A DNA stretch of 64,000 nt from Arthrobacter ulcerisalmonis (GCF_900609065.1 NZ_UXAU01000038.1:124001-188000), one strand, 5' to 3'; numbered from the stretch's first letter, positions 16,777 to 26,075 are shown. A program made the numbers and translations. Notes: generated by a model from the letters alone, not told the origin.

Positions 16777-17457
16777 ATGAGTTCGCTTCCACCCAACACG
16801 ACCCAGGGCGCCGCACAGATTCGCGAAGCGGTTGAGCAGATCCTGGCGCTGACCGACCTCCCGCGTATCGTCCAGGCCGGGCATCCGGCGTTGCGGCAAC
16901 GCGCTGCAGCGTACGACGGGCAGCTCGATGACCAGCAGTTGGCGCAGCTTCTCGACGTGATGCGCCGCGTCATGCATGACGCACCGGGCGTGGGCCTCGC
17001 CGCGCCCCAGCTGGGCATTCCGCTGCAGCTCGCAGTCCTCGAAGACCAGTACGACGTCGACCCCGAAGTAGCTGTCATCCGGCACCGGGAGCCACTGGAG
17101 TACCTCGCCATCATCAATCCGCGCTACGCCCCCGTGGGCGGCACCCAGGCCGCTTTCTACGAAGGGTGCCTGTCCTTAGACGGTCTTCAGGCTGTGGTGG
17201 CCCGGCCAGACGCCGTGATTCTGGACTTCACCGATCCCGCCGGGAACGCCCAGCAACGTGAGTTCTCCGGCTGGCAGGCCCGCATTGTCCAGCATGAAAC
17301 GGACCACCTCCACGGGGTCCTCTACATCGACAGGGCCCAGCTGCGCTCGCTGGCAAGCAACGTCGAATACGCCAACCATTGGGCCGGGCCCGGCATCGAC
17401 TCTGCCCAGGCGGGGTTGGGGTTCGACGCCGGTCCGGCAGGGATCAGCCTCCCCTGA
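16777..17457 (+). CDS. def: Peptide deformylase
   Basis: Metalloenzyme that removes the formyl group from nascent protein N-termini. All three motifs are present: GVGLAAPQLG (71-80), EGCLS (129-133) with the metal-binding Cys, and QHETDHLHG with HETDH at 173-177. The protein is 226 residues, longer than E. coli Def because of about 28 N-terminal residues and a C-terminal tail. It begins at a leaderless ATG. It may be one of two deformylases in the genome, since actinobacteria often carry more than one. Confidence 0.94.
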   Translation: MSSLPPNTTQGAAQIREAVEQILALTDLPRIVQAGHPALRQRAAAYDGQLDDQQLAQLLDVMRRVMHDAPGVGLAAPQLGIPLQLAVLEDQYDVDPEVAVIRHREPLEYLAIINPRYAPVGGTQAAFYEGCLSLDGLQAVVARPDAVILDFTDPAGNAQQREFSGWQARIVQHETDHLHGVLYIDRAQLRSLASNVEYANHWAGPGIDSAQAGLGFDAGPAGISLP

Positions 17458-17498
17458 CCACGGCGGTCGGCCTGGTCAGCGGTGCCACCCGCCGGACC

Positions 17499-17504
17499 TA
17501 AGAT
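17499..17504 (+). promoter_or_regulatory. -10 box deciding the RlmA-like start
   Basis: TAAGAT, 7 nt before the ATG at 17512. Confidence 0.45.
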
Positions 17505-17511
17505 GGAGCCC

Positions 17512-18378
17512 ATGCCCGTTGCGCCAGAGTCCGCCCTGCAGTGTCCCATCTGCCAGCGTCCCTTGGAACTGGCAGCGAATGCACTGACACAGCTTCGCTG
17601 CGCTGAAGGCCACTCCTACGACGCCGCCAAACAGGGCTACTTCAACCTCCTGGTGGGCAAGGGAACGGCCTTCGAAGCTGACTCAGCTGCCATGGTGGCG
17701 GCCCGCCACAACTTCCTGGCCGCTGGGCATTACCTGCCGTTGGCAACTGCCGTTGCGGCCGCCGTCGTGCCTCATCTGCCGGCAACCGGCGGCGCCGTGC
17801 TGGACTCCGGGACGGGGACCGGACAGTACCTACGTGTGTTGCTTGATACAGCCGCCGCGGCGAACGTGCCGGTGGCATCGTATGGGCTCGATATTTCCAA
17901 GTACGCCCTCCGTCGCGCGGCCCGCCTCAACCCCGAATCCATCAATGTGGTCTGGGATGTTTGGCAACCGCTACCCCTGGCGGACCACTCAGTGGATGCT
18001 GTGACAGTGATTTTTGCGCCCCGCAATCCAGCCGAATTTGCCCGGGTGCTGCGTCCGGGAGGACGCCTGCTCGTGGTGGCGCCGGGCAGCGGCCATCTTT
18101 CTACGCTGGCTACAGCCACCGGGATGTTGGCCATTGAGGACGACAAGGAGGACCGTCTCCGTGCAGCTATGACCGGACACTTCAGCCTGGAATCCGCGGC
18201 GGACCTCACCATTCCGTTGGTCTTGAGCCGCACCGAAGCCGCCGATCTGGCCTTCATGGGTCCCGCCGGACACCACCTGGACCAGGCTTCGCTGAGAACC
18301 ACGGCTGAGCTGTGGACCGAGCCAGTAAACGTGGAGGCGAAGTTTCGGCTCCTGGCATTCACCCGACAGACAGCGTAA
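17512..18378 (+). CDS. RlmA-type 23S rRNA (guanine-N1)-methyltransferase
   Basis: A 288-residue protein with an N-terminal zinc finger (CPICQRPL, then LRCAEGHSYDAAKQGYFNLL) followed by a SAM domain (AVLDSGTGTGQYLR, then SYGLDISKYALRRAAR). This is the arrangement of RlmA I/II, which methylate G745 or G748 in helix 35 of 23S rRNA; the G748 form in Gram-positives affects tylosin sensitivity. Which base is modified cannot be read here. Upstream starts at 17482 and 17503 are possible, but 17512 fits the -10 box. Confidence 0.88.
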   Translation: MPVAPESALQCPICQRPLELAANALTQLRCAEGHSYDAAKQGYFNLLVGKGTAFEADSAAMVAARHNFLAAGHYLPLATAVAAAVVPHLPATGGAVLDSGTGTGQYLRVLLDTAAAANVPVASYGLDISKYALRRAARLNPESINVVWDVWQPLPLADHSVDAVTVIFAPRNPAEFARVLRPGGRLLVVAPGSGHLSTLATATGMLAIEDDKEDRLRAAMTGHFSLESAADLTIPLVLSRTEAADLAFMGPAGHHLDQASLRTTAELWTEPVNVEAKFRLLAFTRQTA

Positions 18379-18439
18379 CGAGTTGACTACTATCCCCTCC
18401 CCCGCCACAAGGATCCCAGCGCCGCCGAAGCTGCCGGAC

Positions 18440-18445
18440 TAGGAT
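18440..18445 (+). promoter_or_regulatory. Possible -10 box of the nfeD-SPFH operon
   Basis: TAGGAT about 60 nt before the nfeD ATG, leaving a leader with a good ribosome site. No clear -35 was identified. Confidence 0.3.
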
Positions 18446-18505
18446 GAAAGTGCAGTAACTGGGGATTCTGCGTACGCAACTCCAGGAAGCAGGAGGGGGA
18501 ACGAC

Positions 18506-18970
18506 ATGTTCGAATGGCTCGGCGAAAACTGGTGGGCACTGTGGCTCACGGCGTTCCTGGCCTTTGCGGTGATCGAAATGATCACCCTTGACCTGTTCTT
18601 CATCATGCTGGGCGGCGGCACATTGGCGGCCTTGATCGCTGACTTCGCAGGCGCAGACGGCTGGCTCCAGATCGTGATCTTCTGCATCGTGTCCTTGCTG
18701 ATGATCGCGTTCGTCCGGCCTGTGGCCCTGGCCCACATCAAGAAGGGCCCGCCGGAACAGCGCACCAACATTGACCGGCTGATCGGCGAGTCCGCCGTGG
18801 TGATGGAGCCCGTCACCACGGCTGGCGGCCTCGTCAAAATTGGCGGCGACATCTGGAGCGCCCGGTCATCCTCGGGCGAACTGAGCGCCGGACAAAAGGT
18901 GGTGGTGGCCGCCATTGACGGCGCCACCGCTGTGGTCACCACACCGCCAGAGGCGCTTGACCAGGCTTGA
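18506..18970 (+). CDS. NfeD-like membrane protein
   Basis: A 154-residue partner of stomatin-like proteins. Two to three N-terminal helices (WALWLTAFLAFAVIEMITL, FFIMLGGGTLAALIADF, LQIVIFCIVSLLMIAFV) are followed by a C-terminal OB-fold domain (LIGESAVVMEPVT, GLVKIGGDIWSARS, AGQKVVVAAIDGATAVV). A GGAGG site precedes the ATG. It is 53 nt upstream of the SPFH gene; NfeD and slipin genes form a conserved pair thought to act in membrane microdomains or membrane-protein quality control. Confidence 0.92.
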   Translation: MFEWLGENWWALWLTAFLAFAVIEMITLDLFFIMLGGGTLAALIADFAGADGWLQIVIFCIVSLLMIAFVRPVALAHIKKGPPEQRTNIDRLIGESAVVMEPVTTAGGLVKIGGDIWSARSSSGELSAGQKVVVAAIDGATAVVTTPPEALDQA

Positions 18971-19023
18971 GAAGACCAGAAACATCCTGACAACGCTGTA
19001 TCACTTGGGGAAAGAGGAGACGT

Positions 19024-19968
19024 ATGGATAACGCAGGAGGGACCGCCTTGGCCATTGTGCTGGTGGTCCTTATTATTTTCGTGGTCATTGTTTTGGTTCG
19101 TTCGGTACGGATTGTGCCGCAGGCCAGAGCTGGTGTGGTGGAGCGACTGGGTAAGTACCAGCGCACCCTCAACCCGGGCCTGACCATCCTGATTCCGTTC
19201 GTAGACCGGCTGCTGCCCATGCTGGACCTCCGCGAACAGGTGGTGTCCTTCCCGCCCCAGCCCGTCATCACGGAGGACAACCTGGTGGTGTCCATCGACA
19301 CCGTTGTCTACTTCCAGGTCACCGATGCCCGTGCTGCGACGTACGAGATTGCCAACTACATCCAGGCCGTGGAACAGCTCACCACCACCACCCTGCGTAA
19401 CGTGGTGGGTGGACTCAACCTTGAAGAAGCACTGACGTCCCGCGACCAGATCAACGGTCAGCTCCGCGGAGTGCTGGACGAGGCAACTGGTCGTTGGGGT
19501 ATCCGGGTTTCCCGCGTTGAACTCAAGGCGATCGATCCGCCCCACTCCATCCAGGATTCCATGGAGAAGCAGATGCGTGCCGAGCGTGACCGCCGTGCAG
19601 CCATCCTCACGGCTGAAGGTACCAAGCAGGCTGCCATCCTCACCGCAGAAGGCCAGCGCCAGTCCTCCATCCTTGCAGCAGAAGGTGACGCCAAGGCTGC
19701 CATCCTTCGAGCTGATGGCGAAGCGCAAGCCATCCAGAAGGTCTTCGATGCCATTCACAAGGGCAACCCCGACCAGAAGCTGCTGGCGTACCAGTACCTC
19801 CAGACGCTGCCCAAGCTCGCCGAAGGCTCCGCCAACAAGCTGTGGATCATCCCCAGCGAATTGACCGAGGCACTCAAGGGAATCGGCGGTGCCTTGGGTG
19901 GCACCAACCCGGACCCCACGGCCGGGGATCGTTCGGACAATACTCCGTCCGCGGCGCCACTGCTGTAA
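19024..19968 (+). CDS. SPFH/stomatin-family membrane protein
   Basis: A 314-residue slipin-type protein: a membrane helix at residues 8-25, an SPFH domain beginning RIVPQARAGVVERLGKYQ and including PPHSIQDSMEKQMRAERDRRAAI, then a helical C-terminal part. Residues 192-235 hold four 11-residue repeats of the form AAILTAEGxxQ, expected to form a long coiled coil for oligomerisation. Such proteins build large ring or lattice assemblies that organise membrane domains. Operon partner of nfeD; a strong terminator follows. Confidence 0.93.
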   Translation: MDNAGGTALAIVLVVLIIFVVIVLVRSVRIVPQARAGVVERLGKYQRTLNPGLTILIPFVDRLLPMLDLREQVVSFPPQPVITEDNLVVSIDTVVYFQVTDARAATYEIANYIQAVEQLTTTTLRNVVGGLNLEEALTSRDQINGQLRGVLDEATGRWGIRVSRVELKAIDPPHSIQDSMEKQMRAERDRRAAILTAEGTKQAAILTAEGQRQSSILAAEGDAKAAILRADGEAQAIQKVFDAIHKGNPDQKLLAYQYLQTLPKLAEGSANKLWIIPSELTEALKGIGGALGGTNPDPTAGDRSDNTPSAAPLL

Positions 19969-19985
19969 CGCAAAAGTACTGCTCA

Positions 19986-20026
19986 GGGAGGGCGCCCGCA
20001 CCGTGTGCGGGCGCCCTCCCGCTTTT
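19986..20026 (+). terminator. Rho-independent terminator after the SPFH gene
   Basis: A perfect 16-bp GC-rich stem (19986-20001 with 20005-20020) with a 3-nt loop, followed by GCTTTT. Confidence 0.9.
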
Positions 20027-20054
20027 GTGCAGAGCCCACCACACCCCGTATAGT
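20025..20054 (+). promoter_or_regulatory. Putative rbpA promoter
   Basis: TTGTGC and TATAGT (20049-20054) about 18 nt apart; TATAGT sits inside an ACCCC/GGGGT inverted repeat (20043-20059). The rbpA leader would be about 150 nt. Confidence 0.45.
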
Positions 20055-20212
20055 GGGGTATTTGTCCGGCCCGAGCAATCGGCCGGAACAACACAGCTTC
20101 GCGATGCGTTGAATCCTATGATGCAACACAGCGCACCAAAAGTCCGGCGGCGATTCATTCCCGCCGGCAAGCGCGGGGTATCAGAGCCGCGTAACGACCA
20201 GAGGGAGAAAAC

Positions 20213-20560
20213 ATGAGCGATCGCAGCCTGCGGGGTATGCGCCTTGGCGCGCAGAGCATGGAGACCGAGTCCGGTGTAGAGCCGGCGCCGCGCCAGCGGG
20301 TCGAATATCGCTGCGCAGACGGCGAGCAGGTTTTCGTTACCTTCTCCTCCGAAGCGGAGATTCCCGCCGTCTGGGTTTCCAAGACCGGCAAGGAAGCGCT
20401 CCTGGTCAACGGCGAGAAGCCTGACACCAGCAACGAGAAAGCCGTCCGGACCCACTGGGACATGCTGCTGGAGCGCCGGTCCCTGCCGGAGCTGGAGCAG
20501 ATCCTCGAGGATCGCCTCACCATCCTGCGTGAACGCCGCGGTGAGCGTCGCTCCGCCTAG
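20213..20560 (+). CDS. rbpA: RNA polymerase-binding protein RbpA
   Basis: Essential actinobacterial transcription factor that binds the principal sigma factor and RNA polymerase and stabilises the open promoter complex. The 115-residue sequence MSDRSLRGMRLGAQSMETE, VEYRCADGEQVFVTFSSEAEIPAVW and the C-terminal sigma-interaction helix THWDMLLERRSLPELEQILEDRL are diagnostic. A GGGAGAAAAC ribosome site precedes the ATG. Monocistronic, with a terminator on each side. RbpA helps housekeeping polymerase work at promoters lacking good -35 elements, consistent with the promoters seen here. Confidence 0.97.
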   Translation: MSDRSLRGMRLGAQSMETESGVEPAPRQRVEYRCADGEQVFVTFSSEAEIPAVWVSKTGKEALLVNGEKPDTSNEKAVRTHWDMLLERRSLPELEQILEDRLTILRERRGERRSA

Positions 20561-20570
20561 AGCGTTGATG

Positions 20571-20614
20571 ACATAAAAGAAGGGTTGGCCTGCAGGCCAA
20601 CCCTTCTTTTATGT
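20571..20614. terminator. Bidirectional terminator between rbpA and ppm1
   Basis: A perfect 20-bp stem (20571-20590 with 20595-20614) around TGCA, with A-tract and T-tract ends, serves both convergent genes. Confidence 0.93.
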
Positions 20615-20628
20615 CTCGACCAGGAGGA

Positions 20629-21363
20629 CTAGGCAGACTTCTTACCGGTCAGTGCTTTCCACCGGGCAGCCAGGCCCCACTTGGTGACGTTGATCATGGC
20701 CTCAACCACAATGTTGCCGCTCATCTTTGAGGCGCCCAGTTCACGTTCCACGAACGTGATGGGGCGTTCCTCAATCCGCATCCCCATTTTGGACACCCGC
20801 CAGGCGAGGTCCACCTGGAAACCGTAGCCAACGGAGTCCACTTCAGCGAGGTTCAACCGTTCCAAGGTGGTGCGCCGGAACGCGCGGTAGCCACCGGTGA
20901 CATCCTTGATGTTCAGCCCAAGCATGAGCCGCGCATAGGTGCTGCCCACCCGCGAAATCGCCTGCCGGTAGAGCGGCCAGTTGACCACGCTGCCACCGGG
21001 AACCCAGCGGGAGCCCATGGCCAAGTCTGCGCCCTGCTCAATGGCCTCAAGCAGCTGCGGGAGCTGTTCGGGCTGGTGCGAGCCGTCAGCATCCATCTCC
21101 ACCAGGACGTCATAGCCGGCGTCCATGCCCCAGCCGAAGCCGGCAATATATGCGGCACCCAGGCCCTCCTTGCCCTTGCGGTGCAGGACGTGGACCTGCG
21201 AATCCGCAGCGGCGATCGTGTCCGCGAGCTTGCCGGTGCCGTCCGGGCTGTTGTCGTCAACCACCAAAACGTCCGACGCCGGGACGGCCGCGCGGAGGCG
21301 CTGCAACGTCTTGGGCAGGGATTCGAGCTCGTTGTAGGTGGGAATGATGGTTAGGACGCGCAC
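20629..21363 (-). CDS. ppm1: Polyprenol monophosphomannose synthase
   Basis: GT2 glycosyltransferase that moves mannose from GDP-mannose to polyprenyl phosphate, the donor for lipoglycans and protein mannosylation at the membrane. The 244-residue protein has TIIPTYNELESLPK at the N-terminus, the VVDDNSPDGT loop, the EMDADGSHQPEQ metal site and VTGGYRAFRR, all typical of Dpm1/Ppm1 catalytic domains. There is no fused membrane or acyltransferase domain as in some mycobacterial forms. GTG start after GGAAAGG. Confidence 0.92.
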   Translation of the reverse strand: MRVLTIIPTYNELESLPKTLQRLRAAVPASDVLVVDDNSPDGTGKLADTIAAADSQVHVLHRKGKEGLGAAYIAGFGWGMDAGYDVLVEMDADGSHQPEQLPQLLEAIEQGADLAMGSRWVPGGSVVNWPLYRQAISRVGSTYARLMLGLNIKDVTGGYRAFRRTTLERLNLAEVDSVGYGFQVDLAWRVSKMGMRIEERPITFVERELGASKMSGNIVVEAMINVTKWGLAARWKALTGKKSA

Positions 21364-21458
21364 GAAGGGCCTTTCCTGGAGGGAGCGGTCGATGCACCTG
21401 ATGGCAACCGTGTCACCGGTGGGCGCAACTATTCATTATAGGGTGGACGGGCTGGCTG

Positions 21459-23102
21459 TCAGGACCTCAACGCCGGACTTGCAAAGAGTTCGACGCCGTC
21501 CCGCACGGTCTGCAGGCAGGCCGGGTCGGTGCCGGTATCGAGGGCCGGCAGCAGGGGGGTGCGTGCGCGGGGGTCGGTGCTCCAGGACTGCACCCTGCCG
21601 TCCGCTACCTGCACCATCAACTCGGCCACATCCCACACGGCGAAGCTGGCGGGAGCGCCGGGGACCAGTTGCCCTGCCATGAAGTTGGGGTGCCGGGCAG
21701 CACGCCAGCCAGCACGGGTGTGCCCCAGGAACGCGGCCCGGGCGGAAATTCGCTGCTCCGGGTTGTTGTGCTCCAGGCACGCCCTGATGCTGGACCAGGG
21801 CCGCAACGGTGTGACGGGGCTGTCGCTGCCGAAGCTGATGGGAACACCTGCGGCGTAGAGTGCTGCGAAGTGGTTCAGCCCGGTACTGCGCTCCCCCAGC
21901 CGCTGTTCGTAGAGTCCGCCGGGTCCACCCCAGGCTGCGTCAAACCCCGGCTGGGCGCTGACGGTCACTGAGTATTGGGCGAGTTTGGCGATGGCACGGG
22001 CATCCACCATTTCCACGTGTTCGAACCTGTGGTTGGCGGCCCGGACCCGCTGTTCACCGACCTCTTCGGCAGCCAGGTCCAGGGCAGCGAGGGCCGCGTC
22101 CAGGCCGGCGTCGCCAATCACGTGGAAGCCGCCCTGGATGCCCAGCAGCGAGCAGGCTGCCAAGTGGGCTGCCGCCTGGTCGACGCTGAGGTAGAGGCTG
22201 CCCCGTTCGGCGGAGTCGCTGTAGTCGGCGCGGAGGGCCGCTGTCCTGGACCCCAGGGAACCGTCAATGTTCAGGTCCCCGGCCAGGCCGTGCACTTCGA
22301 AGCCGAAACCGGCCATGATGCTGCGGGCGTGCGCCTCGGATTCTGCGAGTTCGCCCCAGTACGGCAGCACTTCCGGCCGTGCCGGCCCGCCGTGCACACC
22401 GGCGTTCCAGCCAGCGGCGATGGCGAGGTCTTCCGCGCCGCCAATGTGCGGGGCACCCATTTCGGCCACGGCCACGTACCCGTTGGCTGCCAACTCGGTG
22501 AGCGCGGCCGCCTGGAAATCGCGGAGGGAATCAGCCGGCAGCGCCCGGGTGAAGCGACGCGCCGCTGTGTGGGCGGCCCGCCGAACCTGGGCGCCGCCGT
22601 CGTACCCGTCAGCATCAGTGAGGCCAGCCGCGGCGGCCAGCGACGGACTGACCAGGGCCGAGTGCACGTCTACCCTGGCCAGATAGACCTCTCGGCCGCC
22701 AGCCGCCCGAGCCAACTCGGCGGCGGTGGGCAAGGTGGCATCATGCCAGCGAGTCTCATCCCACCCGTGTCCCAGCACCGGACCGTCGCCAGGGACCGCG
22801 GCTACAGCAGCCAGAAGCTCACGAGCGGAAGAAGCCTGGCCCAACGCCAACGAGTCCAGGGCCAGGCCCGTCTCCGTGAGGTGCACGTGAGAGTCCACGA
22901 ATCCCGGTGTCACCAGGGCACCGCGCAGGTCGATGATTTCCATCGAGCTGTCTGCAATTGACGTGGCGGCCTGTTCGGAACCCACCCACGCAACGGTGTC
23001 GCCGTCCACCACCATCGCCGTAGCGAAAGGATCGGCGGCCGTGTAGACCGAACCATTACGGTAGAGGACAACTTTGGGACGGTCGGATGCCGGCGTGGTC
23101 AT
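21459..23102 (-). CDS. YtcJ-like amidohydrolase
   Basis: A 547-residue metal-dependent hydrolase. The N-terminal beta-sandwich part (VVLYRNGSVYTAADPFATAMVVDGDTVAWVG) leads to the metal site GALVTPGFVDSHVHLTETG (HxH), with further histidines in GGFHVIGDAGLDAAL and HRFEHVEMV and an acidic FGSDSPVTPLRPW near the end, as in the YtcJ/amidohydrolase-3 family. Substrate unknown; amidase or formamidase activity is usual. I take the ATG at 23102 because the extension to 23231 overlaps helY. It lies 46 nt after helY. Confidence 0.85.
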   Translation of the reverse strand: MTTPASDRPKVVLYRNGSVYTAADPFATAMVVDGDTVAWVGSEQAATSIADSSMEIIDLRGALVTPGFVDSHVHLTETGLALDSLALGQASSARELLAAVAAVPGDGPVLGHGWDETRWHDATLPTAAELARAAGGREVYLARVDVHSALVSPSLAAAAGLTDADGYDGGAQVRRAAHTAARRFTRALPADSLRDFQAAALTELAANGYVAVAEMGAPHIGGAEDLAIAAGWNAGVHGGPARPEVLPYWGELAESEAHARSIMAGFGFEVHGLAGDLNIDGSLGSRTAALRADYSDSAERGSLYLSVDQAAAHLAACSLLGIQGGFHVIGDAGLDAALAALDLAAEEVGEQRVRAANHRFEHVEMVDARAIAKLAQYSVTVSAQPGFDAAWGGPGGLYEQRLGERSTGLNHFAALYAAGVPISFGSDSPVTPLRPWSSIRACLEHNNPEQRISARAAFLGHTRAGWRAARHPNFMAGQLVPGAPASFAVWDVAELMVQVADGRVQSWSTDPRARTPLLPALDTGTDPACLQTVRDGVELFASPALRS

Positions 23103-23148
23103 GGGGACAGGAACTCCTGGGATTGCGCCAGCGAACGCCGGCAGGGGG

Positions 23149-26055
23149 CTAAAGGACGGAAGAATACGCGACGACGCCGCGCCGGATGAGCGTGATGGAC
23201 TCACCACAGAGGCGGGACAGTCGGGGGTCAAGGCCGGGAATCTTGGCGAGCTGATCGAGGAGGTCCACTACCTGCTTGACCCAGCGGACAAAGTCGCCGG
23301 CGGCCAGGTCGGTGCCGTTGAGGACGTCCTGCAGGTGCCGGCCGCGGGCCCATTTGTACATGGGCCAGACCAGCCCGAGTTCAGGCTCACCGGTGAGTGG
23401 AAGCTTGCTCGCTTCCTCAACATCTTCGAGCGCCGACCATTCATGGACCACGAGATCCACCGAGGTCTCCAGCGCGACGCTGGGCATCCGCGGCCGGAGC
23501 CCGCGGTCCTCCCGTTTGGCTTGGTAGACCAGCACGCTGGCCAACGCAGCGATTTCCACGGCGTCGAGGTCGTTGAAGGCGCCCAGCCGCAACGACTGGG
23601 AAATCAGCAGGTCTTTCTCACCGTAAATCCGGCGCAGGCGTTGGCCATCGCGGCTGATGGTCAACGCGCCCTCCGCCGACGGCTCAAGGTAGCCGTATTT
23701 GGACAGCACCTCACAGACCCGGTCGAACGTTTTGGCGATGGTGTTGGTCCTGCCCTGGATCTGCCGTGCCAGGACGTCAGTCTCACGGCGAAGCTTCCAC
23801 CAGCGCTCGGCCCAGCGGGCGTGGTCTTCCCGTTCGCTGCACCCGTGGCATGGGTGGGAGCGCAGAGCACGCCGCAATTCGGTGATGCGGCGGTCTTGGT
23901 CCGGCAGCGCCGCGGCTTTGCCAAAATCGTCATTGCGATTCTGGCCGGGCGGCAGTGGCCGGTTCTCCCGGAGCGCATTCCGGGCCGAGGACGCCAGGTC
24001 CCGACGGGATTTGGGCACCTTGGCGTTGAAGGCTTTGGGAATCCGGATCCGGGTCACCGGCGAGATGGGACCGTCGAGGTCGTCGGTGCCGATCCGCCGC
24101 AACTGATTGTCGAGCGTCAGGATCGCCGGGCGTGGTTCACGGCTGCCGTGGTCGGCGCTGAGGACGATGGCCGGGCCTGGCGCGCGGCCAGCCGGGATAT
24201 TGACGACGTCGCCGGGCAGCAATCGTGCCAGCGAATCGTCGATGAGGGACTTACGGTTGCGGTACTTGGATTTGGTGCCTGCGGTCTCGGCGTCCGAGAG
24301 TTCCCGGCGGATCCGGGCATAGTCGGTGAAGTCACCCAGGTGGCACGTCATGGAGGCGGTGTAGCCGGCCAGGGATTCTTCCCGGGCACGCACCTGGCGA
24401 GCCAGGCCAACAACTGACCTGTCAGCCTGGAACTGCGCAAAGGAAGACTCGAGGATCTCGCGGGCCCGGGCACGGCCAAACTGCGCCAACAGGTTGATAC
24501 TCATGTTGTACGTGGGCCGGAAGCTTGAGTTCAGCGGGTAGGTCCGCCGCGACGCCAGGCCCGCCACAGCGGTGGGATCCGAACCGGGCTGCCAGAGAAC
24601 CACGGCATGGCCTTCGACGTCGATGCCGCGCCGGCCGGCGCGCCCGGTCAGTTGGGTGTACTCCCCCGCCGTGATGTCCACGTGGGCTTCGCCGTTAAAC
24701 TTGTCGAGCTTTTCCAGGACCACTGAGCGGGCAGGCATGTTGACGCCAAGGGCAAGGGTTTCGGTGGCGAAGACCGCCTTGACCAGGCCATCGACGAAGA
24801 GTTTCTCCACCACTTCCTTGAAGGTGGGGAGCATACCGGCATGGTGGGCTGCGAAGCCGCGCAAGAGTCCGTCGCGCCAGGACCAGAACCCCAGGACGTC
24901 GAGATCATCCGGTGGGATGTCTTGGCCGGCCTCATCGACACGTTGGGCAATGATCTGCTGTTCGCGTTCGGTGGTCAGCCACAGGCCGGAAGAAACACAC
25001 TGTGCCACGGCACCGTCGCACCCTGCGCGGGAGAAGATGAACGTGATGGCTGGCAGCAGGTCCATCCGGTCGAGGCTGGCGATAACTTGGGGACGGCTGG
25101 CCCGGCGCACGGCGGATTCCTGCGGGCCGCGGTGTGGTTGATCGGATCCGCGTCGACCCCGCTGCCCGCGGCCACCGCCGCGGCCGTTCCGGAAGCCTTG
25201 TTGGCCCTCGCTGCGAGCAACGCTCAGCAGTTCCGGGTTGACCTCGAAGCCTGCCCCGGGGGTGGCGGTCCTGGTTGTGGTTGCTGGCTGTGAAGTCTCG
25301 GCGAGAGCGGCGTCCACCGGTGGTGCGATCTCGTCGAAGGTGGTTTCGCCCGCGAACAGGTCAACGATCTGGCGGCCCACCATGACGTGCTGCCACAGCG
25401 GCACCGGCCGGTGTTCGGAGACGATGATGTCCGTGTCACCGCGCACAGTGTCCAGCCAGGCGCCGAACTCCTCGGCGTTGGACACCGTGGCGCTCAGGGA
25501 CGCCACTTGAACCTCGCTGGGGAGGTGGATGATGACTTCCTCCCAGACGGCGCCGCGGAACCGGTCCGCCAGATAGTGCACCTCATCCATGACCACATAG
25601 CCCAGGTCATCAAGGGTTGCCGAGTCCGCGTAGAGCATGTTGCGCAGGACCTCGGTGGTCATCACCACCACTGGCGCGTCGCCGTTGATGCTGGTGTCGC
25701 CGGTCAGCAGGCCAACGTTTTCGGTGCCGTACTTTTCGCCCAGCTCACTGAACTTTTGGTTGCTCAATGCCTTGATAGGCGTGGTGTAGAAAGCCTTCAG
25801 TCCGCGCTGCAACGCCAGGAAGATAGCGAATTCGCCAACGATGGTCTTGCCGGCACCGGTCGGGGCGGCTACCAGCACGCCCCGACCCTCCTGGAGTGAA
25901 CGGCACGCATCCCGCTGAAAGTCATCAAGCTCGAAGTCGAGGCTGCGGGCAAACGCACCGAGGTAGGTGGCGCTTTCCGCCTGGCGCTGGGCGCTGGCCC
26001 GGTACTTCTCCGCCGGTGAGAGCTCTGGATAGTCGGGCTCAGTGGAAGAGAACAT
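23149..26055 (-). CDS. helY: Ski2-like DEVH helicase HelY
   Basis: A 968-residue superfamily 2 RNA helicase of the HelY/Mtr4/Ski2 type. Walker A APTGAGKT (64-71), DEVH box (157-160), SAT motif (SLSATV, about 187-192), and the motif VI region QLTGRAGRRGID are intact. A Gly/Arg-rich stretch at residues about 288-303 interrupts the linker between the two RecA domains. HelY is implicated in RNA processing in actinobacteria. The ATG lies 6 nt after TAGGCT (leaderless). Neighbour of tatAC and pafBC, an order shared with mycobacteria. Confidence 0.93.
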   Translation of the reverse strand: MFSSTEPDYPELSPAEKYRASAQRQAESATYLGAFARSLDFELDDFQRDACRSLQEGRGVLVAAPTGAGKTIVGEFAIFLALQRGLKAFYTTPIKALSNQKFSELGEKYGTENVGLLTGDTSINGDAPVVVMTTEVLRNMLYADSATLDDLGYVVMDEVHYLADRFRGAVWEEVIIHLPSEVQVASLSATVSNAEEFGAWLDTVRGDTDIIVSEHRPVPLWQHVMVGRQIVDLFAGETTFDEIAPPVDAALAETSQPATTTRTATPGAGFEVNPELLSVARSEGQQGFRNGRGGGRGQRGRRGSDQPHRGPQESAVRRASRPQVIASLDRMDLLPAITFIFSRAGCDGAVAQCVSSGLWLTTEREQQIIAQRVDEAGQDIPPDDLDVLGFWSWRDGLLRGFAAHHAGMLPTFKEVVEKLFVDGLVKAVFATETLALGVNMPARSVVLEKLDKFNGEAHVDITAGEYTQLTGRAGRRGIDVEGHAVVLWQPGSDPTAVAGLASRRTYPLNSSFRPTYNMSINLLAQFGRARAREILESSFAQFQADRSVVGLARQVRAREESLAGYTASMTCHLGDFTDYARIRRELSDAETAGTKSKYRNRKSLIDDSLARLLPGDVVNIPAGRAPGPAIVLSADHGSREPRPAILTLDNQLRRIGTDDLDGPISPVTRIRIPKAFNAKVPKSRRDLASSARNALRENRPLPPGQNRNDDFGKAAALPDQDRRITELRRALRSHPCHGCSEREDHARWAERWWKLRRETDVLARQIQGRTNTIAKTFDRVCEVLSKYGYLEPSAEGALTISRDGQRLRRIYGEKDLLISQSLRLGAFNDLDAVEIAALASVLVYQAKREDRGLRPRMPSVALETSVDLVVHEWSALEDVEEASKLPLTGEPELGLVWPMYKWARGRHLQDVLNGTDLAAGDFVRWVKQVVDLLDQLAKIPGLDPRLSRLCGESITLIRRGVVAYSSVL

Positions 26056-26061
26056 ATCCCC

Positions 26062-26067
26062 AGCCTA
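26062..26067 (-). promoter_or_regulatory. -10 box of a leaderless helY transcript
   Basis: TAGGCT on the minus strand, 6 nt before the ATG at 26055, in the 20-nt gap after tatC. Confidence 0.5.
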
Positions 26068-26075
26068 GCGGCCTG

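Noticed and set aside
18439..20094. 551-codon open frame on the minus strand
   Set aside because: Antisense to nfeD and SPFH genes, and it runs through a strong terminator.
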